This document shows positions 17,563 to 27,382 of a stretch of DNA of 64,000 nt, piece after piece. This DNA is from a virus, in the IMG/VR virus record IMGVR_UViG_3300031111_000002, positions 1 to 64,000 of that record; one strand, written 5' to 3'. The notes below the pieces were generated by a model. The model searched no databases and was not told where the DNA came from. It saw only the letters and a program-made list of their open reading frames with translations. Within the stretch, counting starts at the first letter, position 1. Each line of letters begins with the position of its first letter. A program made the translations under genes and the position numbers.

Positions 17563-18032
17563 TGGCAGATCCAGTCCTGACAATATGGGACGAAGACGGG
17601 GCGGCTCAGGTCTATTCCATTACCTACGGGCAAGTGGAAGAAGGATTTGAGTCTTCCCCTTTGGGTCTTCGCGTCTATAACAACAAAGACGGTGATCCAG
17701 ATATCGCAGATGCCGAGAACGTGCGACTTTGCGCTGTAGACGACCATACTGTTCAACCTGTGACGTATGATAATACGATGGTTAAGGATGGCTGGATGGA
17801 AGCCATGTTCCTTGACTACGACGGTAATCAATTCTTTGATACCTTCGGCAAGTTGGGCGGAGCGTTGGGATTGTTGAAAAAGTGGTTTGACTACAACAAC
17901 TCGGTTATCGAAGGATCTTCCGGAACGACGGAAACCCATTATGCTTCGTTTCAAATCAAGGTTGTAGTTCCAGCGGAAACACCAAGGGGGACGTATCTTG
18001 GATCGCCAGTTGTCGAATACACAGTTTCGTAG
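17562..18032 (+). CDS. hypothetical minor tail protein
   Basis: 156 aa starting at ATG 17562. All-beta pattern with VLTIWDEDGAAQVYSITYG at the start and QIKVVVPAETPRGTYLG near the end, a fold typical of tail decoration or collar proteins. It sits between the two tail tube paralogues and is coupled to both sides by overlaps (35 nt with the next gene). Not recognised as a named family. Confidence 0.6.
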   Translation: MADPVLTIWDEDGAAQVYSITYGQVEEGFESSPLGLRVYNNKDGDPDIADAENVRLCAVDDHTVQPVTYDNTMVKDGWMEAMFLDYDGNQFFDTFGKLGGALGLLKKWFDYNNSVIEGSSGTTETHYASFQIKVVVPAETPRGTYLGSPVVEYTVS

Positions 18033-18405
18033 ATTGCTTTCTGGATCAAAATGGGAAATCCATTTCGATTCTGGTGAAGTGGTTTTGGAGGATCTTCCGG
18101 GTCACTGGAAATCTCTTTCAGACAAAGACGTTGTTTGTGGAGAAACGATCTGGCTAGTCAAGAATCCCTGTAATCGAGTTGTTGTAAAGAGTGGTGAAAT
18201 GGTTGTTGCCGAGGTCAAGTGCGAGAGTTCATCTGAAAGACCTTTCTTCAGACGTGTTTTTTCTCACATTCCGGCCTTCGGCAAAACCATTCTCAATTGC
18301 ATAGAAATTGGAACCGTGAACGAAGAATCTCGGATGATCTCTATCACTACGATAGACCAGATGATGAGAATATCGAATAGGAGTTTTAGCTTTGCTCGGG
18401 AGTGA
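17998..18405 (+). CDS. hypothetical tail-module protein
   Basis: 135 aa from TTG 17998 with AAGGGGG 7 nt upstream; the start lies within the end of the previous gene. A beta-rich core (WEIHFDSGEVVLEDLPG, IWLVKNP) is followed by a basic middle. It overlaps the second tube paralogue by 14 nt. Not recognised; perhaps an adaptor between the two tube-like proteins. Confidence 0.6.
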   Translation: MDRQLSNTQFRRLLSGSKWEIHFDSGEVVLEDLPGHWKSLSDKDVVCGETIWLVKNPCNRVVVKSGEMVVAEVKCESSSERPFFRRVFSHIPAFGKTILNCIEIGTVNEESRMISITTIDQMMRISNRSFSFARE

Positions 18406-19825
18406 ATCAAGGGCTGCAATTTGCATCGAACCTGAAAACGATCCACTATTCGGACTGGCTCCACTGACTGACTTGGTGGAGTTTCTGTCTGTCGATCCTC
18501 AAGAAACGAACAATGATTCCTTCCCGTATCCAATCGGTGGATTCCAAGGTATGCGTGAAGATTTCAGAGGGTCTACCGATATCTCCTTAGGTTCGTCCTG
18601 TCCGTTCATTCCTTACAACGGAGTCGATGTTCTGTTGGCCGGCTTCATGGGATCTGGACAAGTGATCGCCGGTAAGACAGTATTTATGGAATTGCTCGGG
18701 ACTGGTACTGGATTACAAACTTCGTTCCCATTACTTCAGGCGCCTTCGGTTGATGTCGTTGACGTTACGGTAGACGGTGAACTTGAAAACCGTTATTCGG
18801 TACCTTTGCTAGATCGAGCATATTGCATGAATGAATTATCTCTTGCAACCCAGCCCGAAGGCATCCCGGGCTATTTGTCTGTCGTGGTTGAAGCCGGATC
18901 TGAACCAGTTAACTCCAGCTTTTCATTGACCGGGATAGACGAAGAAGGTGAGGAAATTTCGGATGTTCTAAATTTCAACTTGGCCTCGTTGGAAACCGGT
19001 ATCCAAAACACGTCCAAGCGATTCGCTTCGGTGGACGCGAAAGGTATCAGTTGCGGAGGCGCAAATGATTGTAGAATATCTGTTTATCAAAAACCAAAGT
19101 ATACGGTCGATACCTACTCTATTTCATTCTCATTCCCTCCACCGGACGGATCGAAAATCAGATCGAGTTATGTTGTCAGCGATCCTGACCTGTATACTCA
19201 CGTTCTATTTCCTTCTCAGAATGGCAAGACGATATCTGTAGCGGCGGAAGAAACTGGCCGGGTTGTTCGGTACAACCGATGCCACTACGAAGGCTTCAGC
19301 GTCAACCTCGAGCCTGATAGTGCTTTGACTGCAGATGTTTCGTTCCAAGCCAAAACCAAAACCTATGAAACTTCATTGCCGACATTACCGGCTCTTGAAG
19401 AATTGAAAGGTCTTTCCATTTCATCCGCCTACATAGTCATGGGATCAGAAGAATATCCTGACATGGAAACGCTTCAGGTCAATATGCTTAGAGGTATCAA
19501 TCGGGTTCCGGACGTATCTGATCAGCCGATATTGAACTACACTACGTTTTCGGTTGACGCAGAATGCACTCAAACGCTTGACAGCACTGACATATCTGGA
19601 CTTTATGAAAACCGTGAGAAGTTCTTCTTTGCCTTGGTCGTTGATTTGTCAGACGGTCGATCTGTGATGTTCCAGTTCCCAAGAACATACGTGCAAATAT
19701 ATGCTTCACCGATTGATGGAAGTTCTCACGTTGAACTCACCTATACTTTAAGCATGTTGTATAACGGCGCTTTTGCGGATAAAATGAAAGTACTAATGGT
19801 TTCAAAGAAACTAAATATACTCTAG
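18392..19825 (+). CDS. second tail tube-like protein (paralogue)
   Basis: 477 aa from TTG 18392 after TAGGAG. It aligns by eye with the major tube protein in three places: SLATQPEG...VVVEAG against SLDTQPAG...VVTAG, FASVDAKGI against FSEVNANGI, and DMETLQVNM against DMESLEWSM. It therefore carries the same inserted beta domain (about residues 148-230). Divergence is high, so the copies are old. It may form the distal tube, a tail-tip ring or a mixed tube. It directly precedes the tail assembly chaperone. Confidence 0.7.
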   Translation: MLGSESRAAICIEPENDPLFGLAPLTDLVEFLSVDPQETNNDSFPYPIGGFQGMREDFRGSTDISLGSSCPFIPYNGVDVLLAGFMGSGQVIAGKTVFMELLGTGTGLQTSFPLLQAPSVDVVDVTVDGELENRYSVPLLDRAYCMNELSLATQPEGIPGYLSVVVEAGSEPVNSSFSLTGIDEEGEEISDVLNFNLASLETGIQNTSKRFASVDAKGISCGGANDCRISVYQKPKYTVDTYSISFSFPPPDGSKIRSSYVVSDPDLYTHVLFPSQNGKTISVAAEETGRVVRYNRCHYEGFSVNLEPDSALTADVSFQAKTKTYETSLPTLPALEELKGLSISSAYIVMGSEEYPDMETLQVNMLRGINRVPDVSDQPILNYTTFSVDAECTQTLDSTDISGLYENREKFFFALVVDLSDGRSVMFQFPRTYVQIYASPIDGSSHVELTYTLSMLYNGAFADKMKVLMVSKKLNIL

Positions 19826-19834
19826 GAGGGCTAC

Positions 19835-20185
19835 ATGAAGTACAAAAACAAACTGATGGCAAGCAGCAAACCGAGGATCGAAGTCGAATACGAAGGCGAG
19901 AAGTTTTGGCTCAAGCCGATGTCTTTTGGCGCAGCGTGTAATGCGTTGTCCAATGCACTGAAGACTGACGAGAATGGTGAGAAGCCAAGGTTCGACGCTG
20001 GTGAAAACAACCGGGCGAAAATCAACGACTCGCTTCTGGACTGGACTCTGAAGGACGAAGAAACCGGTAAGAAGATCCCGATTTGTCCGGAAACCATCGC
20101 GGATCTCGACGAGGATTGCGCTTCCGAATTGGTCAAACGATTGGCCAAGAAAGAGAAGAAGAACGAAGAAGAACTGGGAAACTGA
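19835..20185 (+). CDS. tail assembly chaperone (G-type, unshifted)
   Basis: 116 aa with AGGAGG upstream. Short charged alpha/beta protein between tube and tape measure genes, the position of lambda gpG. It ends with a lysine/glutamate-rich tail and the codons GGA AAC TGA. The final seven bases before TGA form a slippery heptamer, so a share of ribosomes extend it into the next frame. The chaperone coats the tape measure before the tube polymerises and is absent from the finished tail. Confidence 0.85.
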   Translation: MKYKNKLMASSKPRIEVEYEGEKFWLKPMSFGAACNALSNALKTDENGEKPRFDAGENNRAKINDSLLDWTLKDEETGKKIPICPETIADLDEDCASELVKRLAKKEKKNEEELGN

Positions 20186-20454
20186 GACGAGAGGCGGCTG
20201 ACTCATACTCGGCCATGCTTGCCGGTAGGCGTCTCCCGAAGTTGTCGAAAAAAACCGGGTACCACTTCAAAATGTATGAACTTATGAAAAGTTTTCCCGG
20301 CATTCCTCCGTCTGTTTGGATGCAAGAAGAAAACATGGAAGTACAAGCACTTCTTGTGATCGAAGATGAAGTGAAGAAGTATACAGAACAAAAGGCCAAA
20401 CTAGACGAAAAGGAAATTAAAAAGAAGACCAAAAAGGGGCGCAAACGTGGCTGA
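19835..20454 (+). CDS. tail assembly chaperone fusion (GT-type) made by -1 frameshift
   Basis: After the shift at 20176-20182 translation continues in the -1 frame to TGA at 20452-20454, giving about 206 aa. The extension (KLRREAADSYSAM onward) has a helical middle and a very lysine-rich C-terminus, like the T domain of lambda gpGT that recruits the tube protein. The extension has no good start codon of its own near its beginning, which supports frameshifting. Its end overlaps the tape measure GTG start. Confidence 0.85.
20176..20182 (+). promoter_or_regulatory. programmed -1 ribosomal frameshift site GGGAAAC
   Basis: The heptamer reads G GGA AAC in the zero frame, an ideal X XXY YYZ slippery site close to lambda GGGAAAG. 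The zero-frame stop TGA follows with no gap. Slipping back by one base opens the 90-codon T extension. Confidence 0.9.
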
Positions 20455-23400
20455 AGATATTCAAATAGTTGTATCGGCAAGGGATGAAGCCTCTCAAACC
20501 CTAAAAAGAATAGACCAAGATGGATTACAGAGCATGGCAACCTCGGCAACCCAAGCCGGGGTTGCCCTTTCTGCTTTTGCAGCCGGTGGTGCTTTGGCGA
20601 TCAGAAGCGCTGCAGATAGTTTCATTTCGTTTGAAACCGGTCTTAATGAAGTCAACACTCTGTTGAGCGAAGGTTCCAAACCGATTTCCGAGTTCAAGAA
20701 CGAATTGCTTGACCTTTCGACCCGCGTTCCGGATTCTCTCAAGAATCTTACAGGCGGTTTGTACGATATCATTTCAGCTTCTGTCGATAGTGCTGAAGCA
20801 ATGGGCGCACTTGAACTTGCATCCAAAGCGGCAGTCGCTGGCATATCAGATACGAAAACTGCAGCCGATCTTGGAACCACTGTAATGAACGCCTACGGCA
20901 AAGAAGTTGGGGAACTAGAAAATATCTTCGACATTGTTTTCACGACGATTAAAAAAGGTAAGACTACATTCCCTGAACTTGCACAGTCTATGGGTAGGAT
21001 ACTGCCGTTCGCAACCGCTACTGGAACAAGTTTTGAGGAAGTATCGGCGGCTCTTGCTACGCTTACGAGAAGTGGTATACAAACCCCTATTGCCGCAACC
21101 GCTATCGGAAGTGCTCTCGGAGGTCTACTTAAACCGACAAAGGGCGTTCAAGATGCCATGAAAGCACTTGATGTAAATCTTAAAGACACAAGTGGAAACT
21201 TCATCGGACTTGTTGAGTTGGTAAAACAATTCAAAGAAAAAAATCTTACTCAAGAAGATATTGCAAAACTGTTCCCAAACAAAAGGGCTCTTACTGGCAT
21301 ATTGACTTTGATGAAGCAATATGACGGTTTCTTAGTTGACGTTGCTGCGGCACAAAATGCAACCGGCGCTACTGCTACTGCATTCGACAAAGTAATGGCT
21401 GGTTTAGGTCCTACGTTTGATCTTTTGAAAAACAATCTAAAGGTTCTTACCCTGACCTTTTTTGAAGATCTTGTTCCAGCTTTTCAAAAGTCAGCGGTTG
21501 TGATTACGAGCGCTACCAAAGTGCTTCAAAGTATACCGGCTCCAATACGAAAGATTATAACAATCGGCGCCTCACTTTCAGTCATTCTTGCCGGTGTTAG
21601 TGGAGCATTCCTTCTTCTTGTTGGTCGTATCCCGATGATCGTTTCCGGTATGAAGTTGCTTGCGTCCGCTTTTGCATTTATTCCTACTCTTGCTAGTATT
21701 CTCACTACGGCAATCGCTCCGATAAGTCTTGCGTTGCTTGGACTGATCCCGGTTGCCCTTGCTGTTTATGGTGCTTTCAAGAACTGGGATGCAATCAAAA
21801 ACGTATTCAAGAATCTGGTATCCCAAGCCGGTAGTGCAATACAATACCTCGAGCAAGCATTCTGGGCATGGATCGACGAAATACGAAACATGTCTTTCAC
21901 GTTGGGTTCGATTTTTACTACTGCCTTTGTTCAGGTTAAGGATGTTGTTGAAGCTGGTATGGCGGTTATCACAGCCGCTATGGGTGGTAACTGGGAACTA
22001 GCTTTATTCCACCTTCGCGATTTCTGGGAAAAATTCAAACGCCTCATGAGTACGTCGTGGGCTGCAATCAAAGAAATACTTTCAGATCCTGAACTTCTTT
22101 CCAAATTCGTTGCCGCGTTGAAAATCGGTTTCCAAAAGGCGACTCCCGTAATCCAAAAACTTCTTAGTGAAGGTTTTAAGAAGGCTATGAAAGCGGCGTC
22201 TACAATACTCAAAGCGTCTGGCGGGACGATACTTGATGTCATGGAATCCGTACTTAAAGCCCTTCCCGGGATCATAAAAGACGGCGGCTCACTGGTCATT
22301 GCTGCATTCAAAACGTTATGGTCGATTGTAACTGGAACACAGATTGATTCAGGTCCTTTGTCGTCAACGATTTCTGAGTTGTTTACTCGGTTTAAGGCGA
22401 TCATTGCTGAGAATGCACCGCCTATTAAACAAGCCATAAAGGATCTCATTGTGGAAGCGTTTGGGGAAGACGCTCTCATAAATATCACGATATTCAAAGA
22501 CACTGTCTACGGGACGTTGACTGACATAAAAAATTTTTTCACAAGCGATGCCGGTGGTTTTGCGATTTTCAAGGAAACCGTTACTACAACGCTGGCGGAT
22601 TTGAGGATCGAACTTGAAGCGTTGAAAATCTTTTTCACTCCATTGAAGGACGCAATTGTCACCACTTTCAATGAGATTGACGACTTCTTGACAAAACAGG
22701 ATGGTATTGAGATTCTTCGTGAAACCTGGAACGAAACTATTGAAGATATCAAGACAGGTCTTGAAGTTATCGGCGGGCTTGTTACCGGAGGCTTGATAAC
22801 TAAGGGTGCTTTGGCTTTAGGAACTTCTTTAGCAACTATAGGCGCTACTGCAACAGCCAGTACTGCCACCGTTGCAGCTACAGGTGCAGCCGCTACAACC
22901 GCATTGACTACTGCTGGCGCTGCAGGCGCAACCGCTGCGACTGGAATTGCCGCTACTGGAACTGCAGCCACAGGAGTCCTATCTACCCTCGGACCTGCTG
23001 CCGCTTTAGTTGGTGCTGGTTTTGCTGGTTGGAAAGCCGGTGAAGCGTTGAACGAAGTTCAAATCGGATCTCGCAAAGCGAAGGATTATATCACAGATTT
23101 CTTTACGGCAATTGGAGCAGGCGGAACCTACGCTACCGTTTCTTTGAGGGATACGTCCGCCGCTGTGCAGCAACAGGGCGAAGCGGTTAAAGAGGTCGCG
23201 GAGAATGCTAAACAAGTTGAAACCGCGTTGAGAACCGCAGATCTCACATTGCCTCCGCCGGATTTCACTTCCATCGACGCTGGGCTCGCACAGCTCAATA
23301 CGTCTGCACAAGCGGCGTTTGAAAAAACGAAAGCAACCGTCCGGACATCCATCGCTGAAATAAACCAAGCGATAAGGACTGGTCTTTCTGGCGGTAATCC

Positions 23401-24667
23401 ATTCGCTGAACTTCCGAACCAAGCATCCACTGCTATGCAGGAAGTCACTACATCCATTTCTACCAGTCTTGAAACGATCAAGACAACGGTTGCCGACATT
23501 GCTGTTCAGATCGGAGAATCGTTTACTGTTGACTTCACTACGATTGATTTCGTTGCTCCATTTTCTGAGAAGATCTCCACCTTATCAACCGTGGTAACAA
23601 CCGCTATGGTTGGAGTTCAAGAAGCATTTGGAACAACCTTCGATAGCATCGTTTTGATTGTCACCGAAAAGGTAACACTGATCTCAACAAGCATTGTTGA
23701 ACTTCTCAGCGGATTGCCAGAACAATTGGCTGTTGCTTTTGAAGGATTAACCGTTTCCATTGGGACAACTCTCGAAGCGATTTCCTCGACGTTCCAAACC
23801 GGTTTCACTACCATGTTTGAGATTATCAATGAGGTAGTCGTTTCCAATATGGAGAACGTTGGCGCGTTGATACAGGAAGGGTTGCTGTCCACGTTTGAAC
23901 GTGTAACCGAGATCCTTCTTACACTTCCAGAGGTTTTCAGTGAAGCGTTTGCCGGTGTATCCGATGCGATCACTGGGCCACTTGACGCGATCAAACTTGC
24001 CATGACAGAACTTGCTGCTCAGATCGTTGGCGCGGTTCCTGAAATACAGTCGGCAGTTTCGTCTATCAATGCTGAACTTGCAAAACTTGGGGACGTGCAA
24101 GCATCTACCGAATCTGCAAGCCAGCTTATCCATCTTATCGAGGGAATCCTTAAAGAAGCGCAAAACGTTATTGAAGCATACGTTCCTCAGTTCCAGACAT
24201 ACGGCGAAGCGATCATGAACTCGTTTGCAGCCGGCATGGAAAAAGCTGGTGCTAGAATAATCAAGGCGGCGGCGGCGGCAGTATCGCAAGCCAAGCGAAT
24301 CCTTGAATCGAACAGCCCACCTAAAGAGGGCCCTTTGCGTAATATCGACAAGTGGGGCTACAACGTCATGGATTCCTTTGCTGAAGGTATGGCAAATGCG
24401 GCTCCACGGGTCTTGGACATGGTAGAAGCATCCATACCAAATGGAAATTATCTTCAGATCGCTCCTGTTCCTCTTGAAGCCACTTCGTCATATGCTCCGA
24501 CACCCCCTTCCGACACGAGCGGTTCTGGGGCAACTGAGGTGCATCACAACGAGTTTAATATCACGTTGCCGGGTCTTGTTGTAAGAAGCGAAGACGATGC
24601 CGCTATGGTCAAGGCGATTGTCGCACAGGCAATTGATGAAGCAATGAGGCGTGGAGCTCGGGTATGA
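20447..24667 (+). CDS. tape measure protein
   Basis: 1406 aa, the longest gene here, directly after the frameshifted chaperone. GTG start overlapping the chaperone stop. Mostly alpha-helical with long stretches of regular Ala/Thr/Ile heptads. Two hydrophobic regions (about residues 365-440 and an Ala/Gly/Thr-rich one about 780-865) could form the membrane pore during DNA entry. No lysozyme or peptidase domain is evident. If each residue spans about 1.5 angstrom, a tail of roughly 200 nm is expected (inference from the family rule). Confidence 0.92.
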   Translation: MAEDIQIVVSARDEASQTLKRIDQDGLQSMATSATQAGVALSAFAAGGALAIRSAADSFISFETGLNEVNTLLSEGSKPISEFKNELLDLSTRVPDSLKNLTGGLYDIISASVDSAEAMGALELASKAAVAGISDTKTAADLGTTVMNAYGKEVGELENIFDIVFTTIKKGKTTFPELAQSMGRILPFATATGTSFEEVSAALATLTRSGIQTPIAATAIGSALGGLLKPTKGVQDAMKALDVNLKDTSGNFIGLVELVKQFKEKNLTQEDIAKLFPNKRALTGILTLMKQYDGFLVDVAAAQNATGATATAFDKVMAGLGPTFDLLKNNLKVLTLTFFEDLVPAFQKSAVVITSATKVLQSIPAPIRKIITIGASLSVILAGVSGAFLLLVGRIPMIVSGMKLLASAFAFIPTLASILTTAIAPISLALLGLIPVALAVYGAFKNWDAIKNVFKNLVSQAGSAIQYLEQAFWAWIDEIRNMSFTLGSIFTTAFVQVKDVVEAGMAVITAAMGGNWELALFHLRDFWEKFKRLMSTSWAAIKEILSDPELLSKFVAALKIGFQKATPVIQKLLSEGFKKAMKAASTILKASGGTILDVMESVLKALPGIIKDGGSLVIAAFKTLWSIVTGTQIDSGPLSSTISELFTRFKAIIAENAPPIKQAIKDLIVEAFGEDALINITIFKDTVYGTLTDIKNFFTSDAGGFAIFKETVTTTLADLRIELEALKIFFTPLKDAIVTTFNEIDDFLTKQDGIEILRETWNETIEDIKTGLEVIGGLVTGGLITKGALALGTSLATIGATATASTATVAATGAAATTALTTAGAAGATAATGIAATGTAATGVLSTLGPAAALVGAGFAGWKAGEALNEVQIGSRKAKDYITDFFTAIGAGGTYATVSLRDTSAAVQQQGEAVKEVAENAKQVETALRTADLTLPPPDFTSIDAGLAQLNTSAQAAFEKTKATVRTSIAEINQAIRTGLSGGNPFAELPNQASTAMQEVTTSISTSLETIKTTVADIAVQIGESFTVDFTTIDFVAPFSEKISTLSTVVTTAMVGVQEAFGTTFDSIVLIVTEKVTLISTSIVELLSGLPEQLAVAFEGLTVSIGTTLEAISSTFQTGFTTMFEIINEVVVSNMENVGALIQEGLLSTFERVTEILLTLPEVFSEAFAGVSDAITGPLDAIKLAMTELAAQIVGAVPEIQSAVSSINAELAKLGDVQASTESASQLIHLIEGILKEAQNVIEAYVPQFQTYGEAIMNSFAAGMEKAGARIIKAAAAAVSQAKRILESNSPPKEGPLRNIDKWGYNVMDSFAEGMANAAPRVLDMVEASIPNGNYLQIAPVPLEATSSYAPTPPSDTSGSGATEVHHNEFNITLPGLVVRSEDDAAMVKAIVAQAIDEAMRRGARV

Positions 24668-27042
24668 AGTACGAACATTGGAAACAATATGCGTCTTTAA
24701 ACATCTTTGAAGAAATTATCGAAGCAAGAATCTTCGGAGGTAAATACGCGATCATAGTTTCTGGAGAATTGTCTACCTTCCCTGAGTCTTTGTATCGGGT
24801 CACGATTATCGAGCTCAAATTATATGGGAATCCTAAAGTATTGGCAGAACTTGAACTTCAGGATACATCAGCTATGTTGTATGGATGGCACGGTCCTGGA
24901 AGTCAGTACAGCGATGCCAATGGGAAGCCCTATGTAAGTACAGCTTTCAACCTTTGCAATATCATTGAAACAAGAAACAACGTATTCTGGATCACCGGAA
25001 GGGGAAGGTATATAACGGTAATTGATTTCAGAAATTACTTCAATTATCCTGACAACTACGATATTGAAGAAAACTATACTACCATTACCATTCCAGACAT
25101 CGTTGATGAACAAGTTGAGATACAAGGTCAGAATTACACTACTTATTGGTCACGTCCTGTGGCCGCTATAGAAGCCGATGGTTATGTTGCTTTAATGAGC
25201 CATCTTGGAACTCGGTTTTGTAATTCTTCTGGAAACTTTATGACCAATTCTTCGACCGGCAATAGTCTTCATAGGTGGACTGTACCTCTTGATTTCGATC
25301 CACTTGTGCCAGAAGAATACTTTTTCCCGTGTTATAACGTTTGTAAGATCGGTCTTATTTTCTATGGGAAACTTGGATACATAGGTATTGGAATAGCAAC
25401 CTCTTTCAAACCTGGATCTGACATTATTATTCGCGGGAAGATCTTCGAAAACGGGCCAAGCGAAAGGTACTATAGAAAGTTCTTAGGGCCTATGTTCATA
25501 CCTGATCCGGAAACACAAGAGTTCAGATATTTTGAACTACCAACTGGATCCGGCGCTTACATGACTCCTGATTCAACAAGACCTTTTCAAAGGGTTGCAA
25601 ACACCAATTATTTGTTGGGATATAGAGATACTTCTGGTTTTGAATATCTGGTCAATACAAATCAGATACGACCCGGAAATGTTCTTTTGGATGTTGGTTC
25701 TGGGGCAATTGGCAAGGGTGAAGTTATCGCTGGCATAATGTTTCCTGAAAAGTCACAGTATCAAAGTTTTGGTGTTAGTGTAGGCCTTGATAGCCATCCT
25801 GACAATTATTCGATTGGAGTTGGAAGCGCTGTTTGTATAAACCTTTTCGGTCTTCCTTATGAATCCATGCCGGGTTGGGCTTGGAAAGAAGATCCACCTG
25901 GAAGTGGTAACTGGTATCCAGAAAACGACGTTACTGTTGAGGTTAATACATATGGCGGACACTTTGTTTCTACGTTTACCGGAGCAAAAGAAGTCAAGGT
26001 TGGTTCTGTTGCTGTTGGAACTGCATTGCTTTGTTCTGACAATTTGCCAGGTCGCATTGAAATCTACAATGCAGTAACCTTAAGGAGAACCTACCCCGGA
26101 TCTGAACCACCTAAACCAGACGACATTCAGTATTACTATCTTTTCAGACCGGGTGATTACTTGAGCGCTGCCAATCATGCTAATATTTACACTACGTTTA
26201 CACCACAAAGATTGGTTGACCTAAAAGGATTCAAGGTTGGCGAATTGATCGGCGATGGCAACTACCCTAAAGTTACATACGGGACTCCTGTCCAAAAGTT
26301 CTCTACAGACGGGTGGTTTATTTGTACTGAATTGGCTGCAATTGACCGAGGTTATGCTTGGGGCAATTTGCACTATTTTCCCGACATGATTAACTGTACT
26401 CAGGAAAAGACGGGAACAAGCGTTTCTATAACCAATGGACATAGAATTGCTCCCGGTACGCAAGTGCTTGATGCGAAGATTATCGGCGCTGCCCAAACAT
26501 CTATTTCAGTTGACAGACCTACTTTTTTTTCTGTCGGTTTTCACTACGTCAAATCAAGGGCTTTGTCAGATTCCGGAAAGAAGATATCTGCCAAGGTTCC
26601 CACCGGAGTGACGTTTACTAGAATAGAGTCAAACGGACTTGCTTCTCTTGAGGGCGTTGTGTTTTCTAAAAGGGTTTCATACAAACTCGATAACACTACA
26701 CCGCTTGGAGTATTTCCATACAAAGCTGGAGTCTGTACTGTAATTGATGAATCTATTACAATTGGAGAAGAATACCCCGGCTACAAGATCTTCGTTTCTG
26801 GGTATTACATGATTCGTTTCGGTGCAAATCTATCAGAAGATCCGAATGGCGTTATGATATACCGAAATGTAAACATAGGTGAGCCGGCTGTTATCAATGC
26901 TTCGGTGAATGGATCGCGTGTTACTCTTGTTGTGGATAACATTTACGCTGGAGAAGATTACAATCTGAACATTCAAAACGTTTCTGATGCAGAAGGGAAA
27001 CGTACAATATATACTTTCAGCAAGAATTTCAAAGGGGTTTAG
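24664..27042 (+). CDS. large tail protein after the tape measure
   Basis: 792 aa, ATG overlapping the tape measure stop. All-beta with many Tyr, Gly and Asn residues; no catalytic motif recognised. Codon use looks more A/T-rich than in neighbouring genes, possibly a sign of separate origin. In siphophages this slot encodes distal tail or tip proteins, and an unusually large one may carry receptor-binding parts. Function not assigned beyond tail tip. Confidence 0.65.
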   Translation: MKYEHWKQYASLNIFEEIIEARIFGGKYAIIVSGELSTFPESLYRVTIIELKLYGNPKVLAELELQDTSAMLYGWHGPGSQYSDANGKPYVSTAFNLCNIIETRNNVFWITGRGRYITVIDFRNYFNYPDNYDIEENYTTITIPDIVDEQVEIQGQNYTTYWSRPVAAIEADGYVALMSHLGTRFCNSSGNFMTNSSTGNSLHRWTVPLDFDPLVPEEYFFPCYNVCKIGLIFYGKLGYIGIGIATSFKPGSDIIIRGKIFENGPSERYYRKFLGPMFIPDPETQEFRYFELPTGSGAYMTPDSTRPFQRVANTNYLLGYRDTSGFEYLVNTNQIRPGNVLLDVGSGAIGKGEVIAGIMFPEKSQYQSFGVSVGLDSHPDNYSIGVGSAVCINLFGLPYESMPGWAWKEDPPGSGNWYPENDVTVEVNTYGGHFVSTFTGAKEVKVGSVAVGTALLCSDNLPGRIEIYNAVTLRRTYPGSEPPKPDDIQYYYLFRPGDYLSAANHANIYTTFTPQRLVDLKGFKVGELIGDGNYPKVTYGTPVQKFSTDGWFICTELAAIDRGYAWGNLHYFPDMINCTQEKTGTSVSITNGHRIAPGTQVLDAKIIGAAQTSISVDRPTFFSVGFHYVKSRALSDSGKKISAKVPTGVTFTRIESNGLASLEGVVFSKRVSYKLDNTTPLGVFPYKAGVCTVIDESITIGEEYPGYKIFVSGYYMIRFGANLSEDPNGVMIYRNVNIGEPAVINASVNGSRVTLVVDNIYAGEDYNLNIQNVSDAEGKRTIYTFSKNFKGV

Positions 27043-27043
27043 A

Positions 27044-27382
27044 ATGATACAACTCGGAAATTACGTTTTTTCTCAAGCTCCTGCCGCGTTGACTCTTGCC
27101 CCCATCAAGGTAGGTGAACGTAAGACACGTGGTATCCGTGGTGATATGATAAAGTCAGGCGAAGCCAGAGTGAAAATGATCTTCACCATTTCTGGAATAA
27201 TCAAGGATGATTTCGTTCACATTCTCGAGCAATTCGCTTATAGTGGGTTCCTCGTTTTCATACCCGGCGAACTATTGCCTGAAAGTCCGGATGCATCATA
27301 CGTCGTTTCATTTGATACGTTCACCAAAGACAAGACCGGTGCTGAGCCAGCGTTGTACTCGATCGGCTTGGAAGAGAAATGA
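27044..27382 (+). CDS. small tail-tip protein
   Basis: 112 aa from ATG 27044, chosen because AAAGGGG lies 6 nt upstream; the open frame reaches back to 26987. A compact beta protein with basic loops (VGERKTRGIRGDMI). It lies between two large tip proteins and overlaps the hub gene by 4 nt. Position suggests a distal tail or hub adaptor. Confidence 0.65.
   Translation: MIQLGNYVFSQAPAALTLAPIKVGERKTRGIRGDMIKSGEARVKMIFTISGIIKDDFVHILEQFAYSGFLVFIPGELLPESPDASYVVSFDTFTKDKTGAEPALYSIGLEEK

Noticed and set aside
16018-17583. A 521-codon open frame on the minus strand opposite the tail tube gene
   Set aside because: It mirrors a well-supported gene with a strong ribosome site, has no ribosome site or domain of its own, and comes from codon bias of the sense strand.
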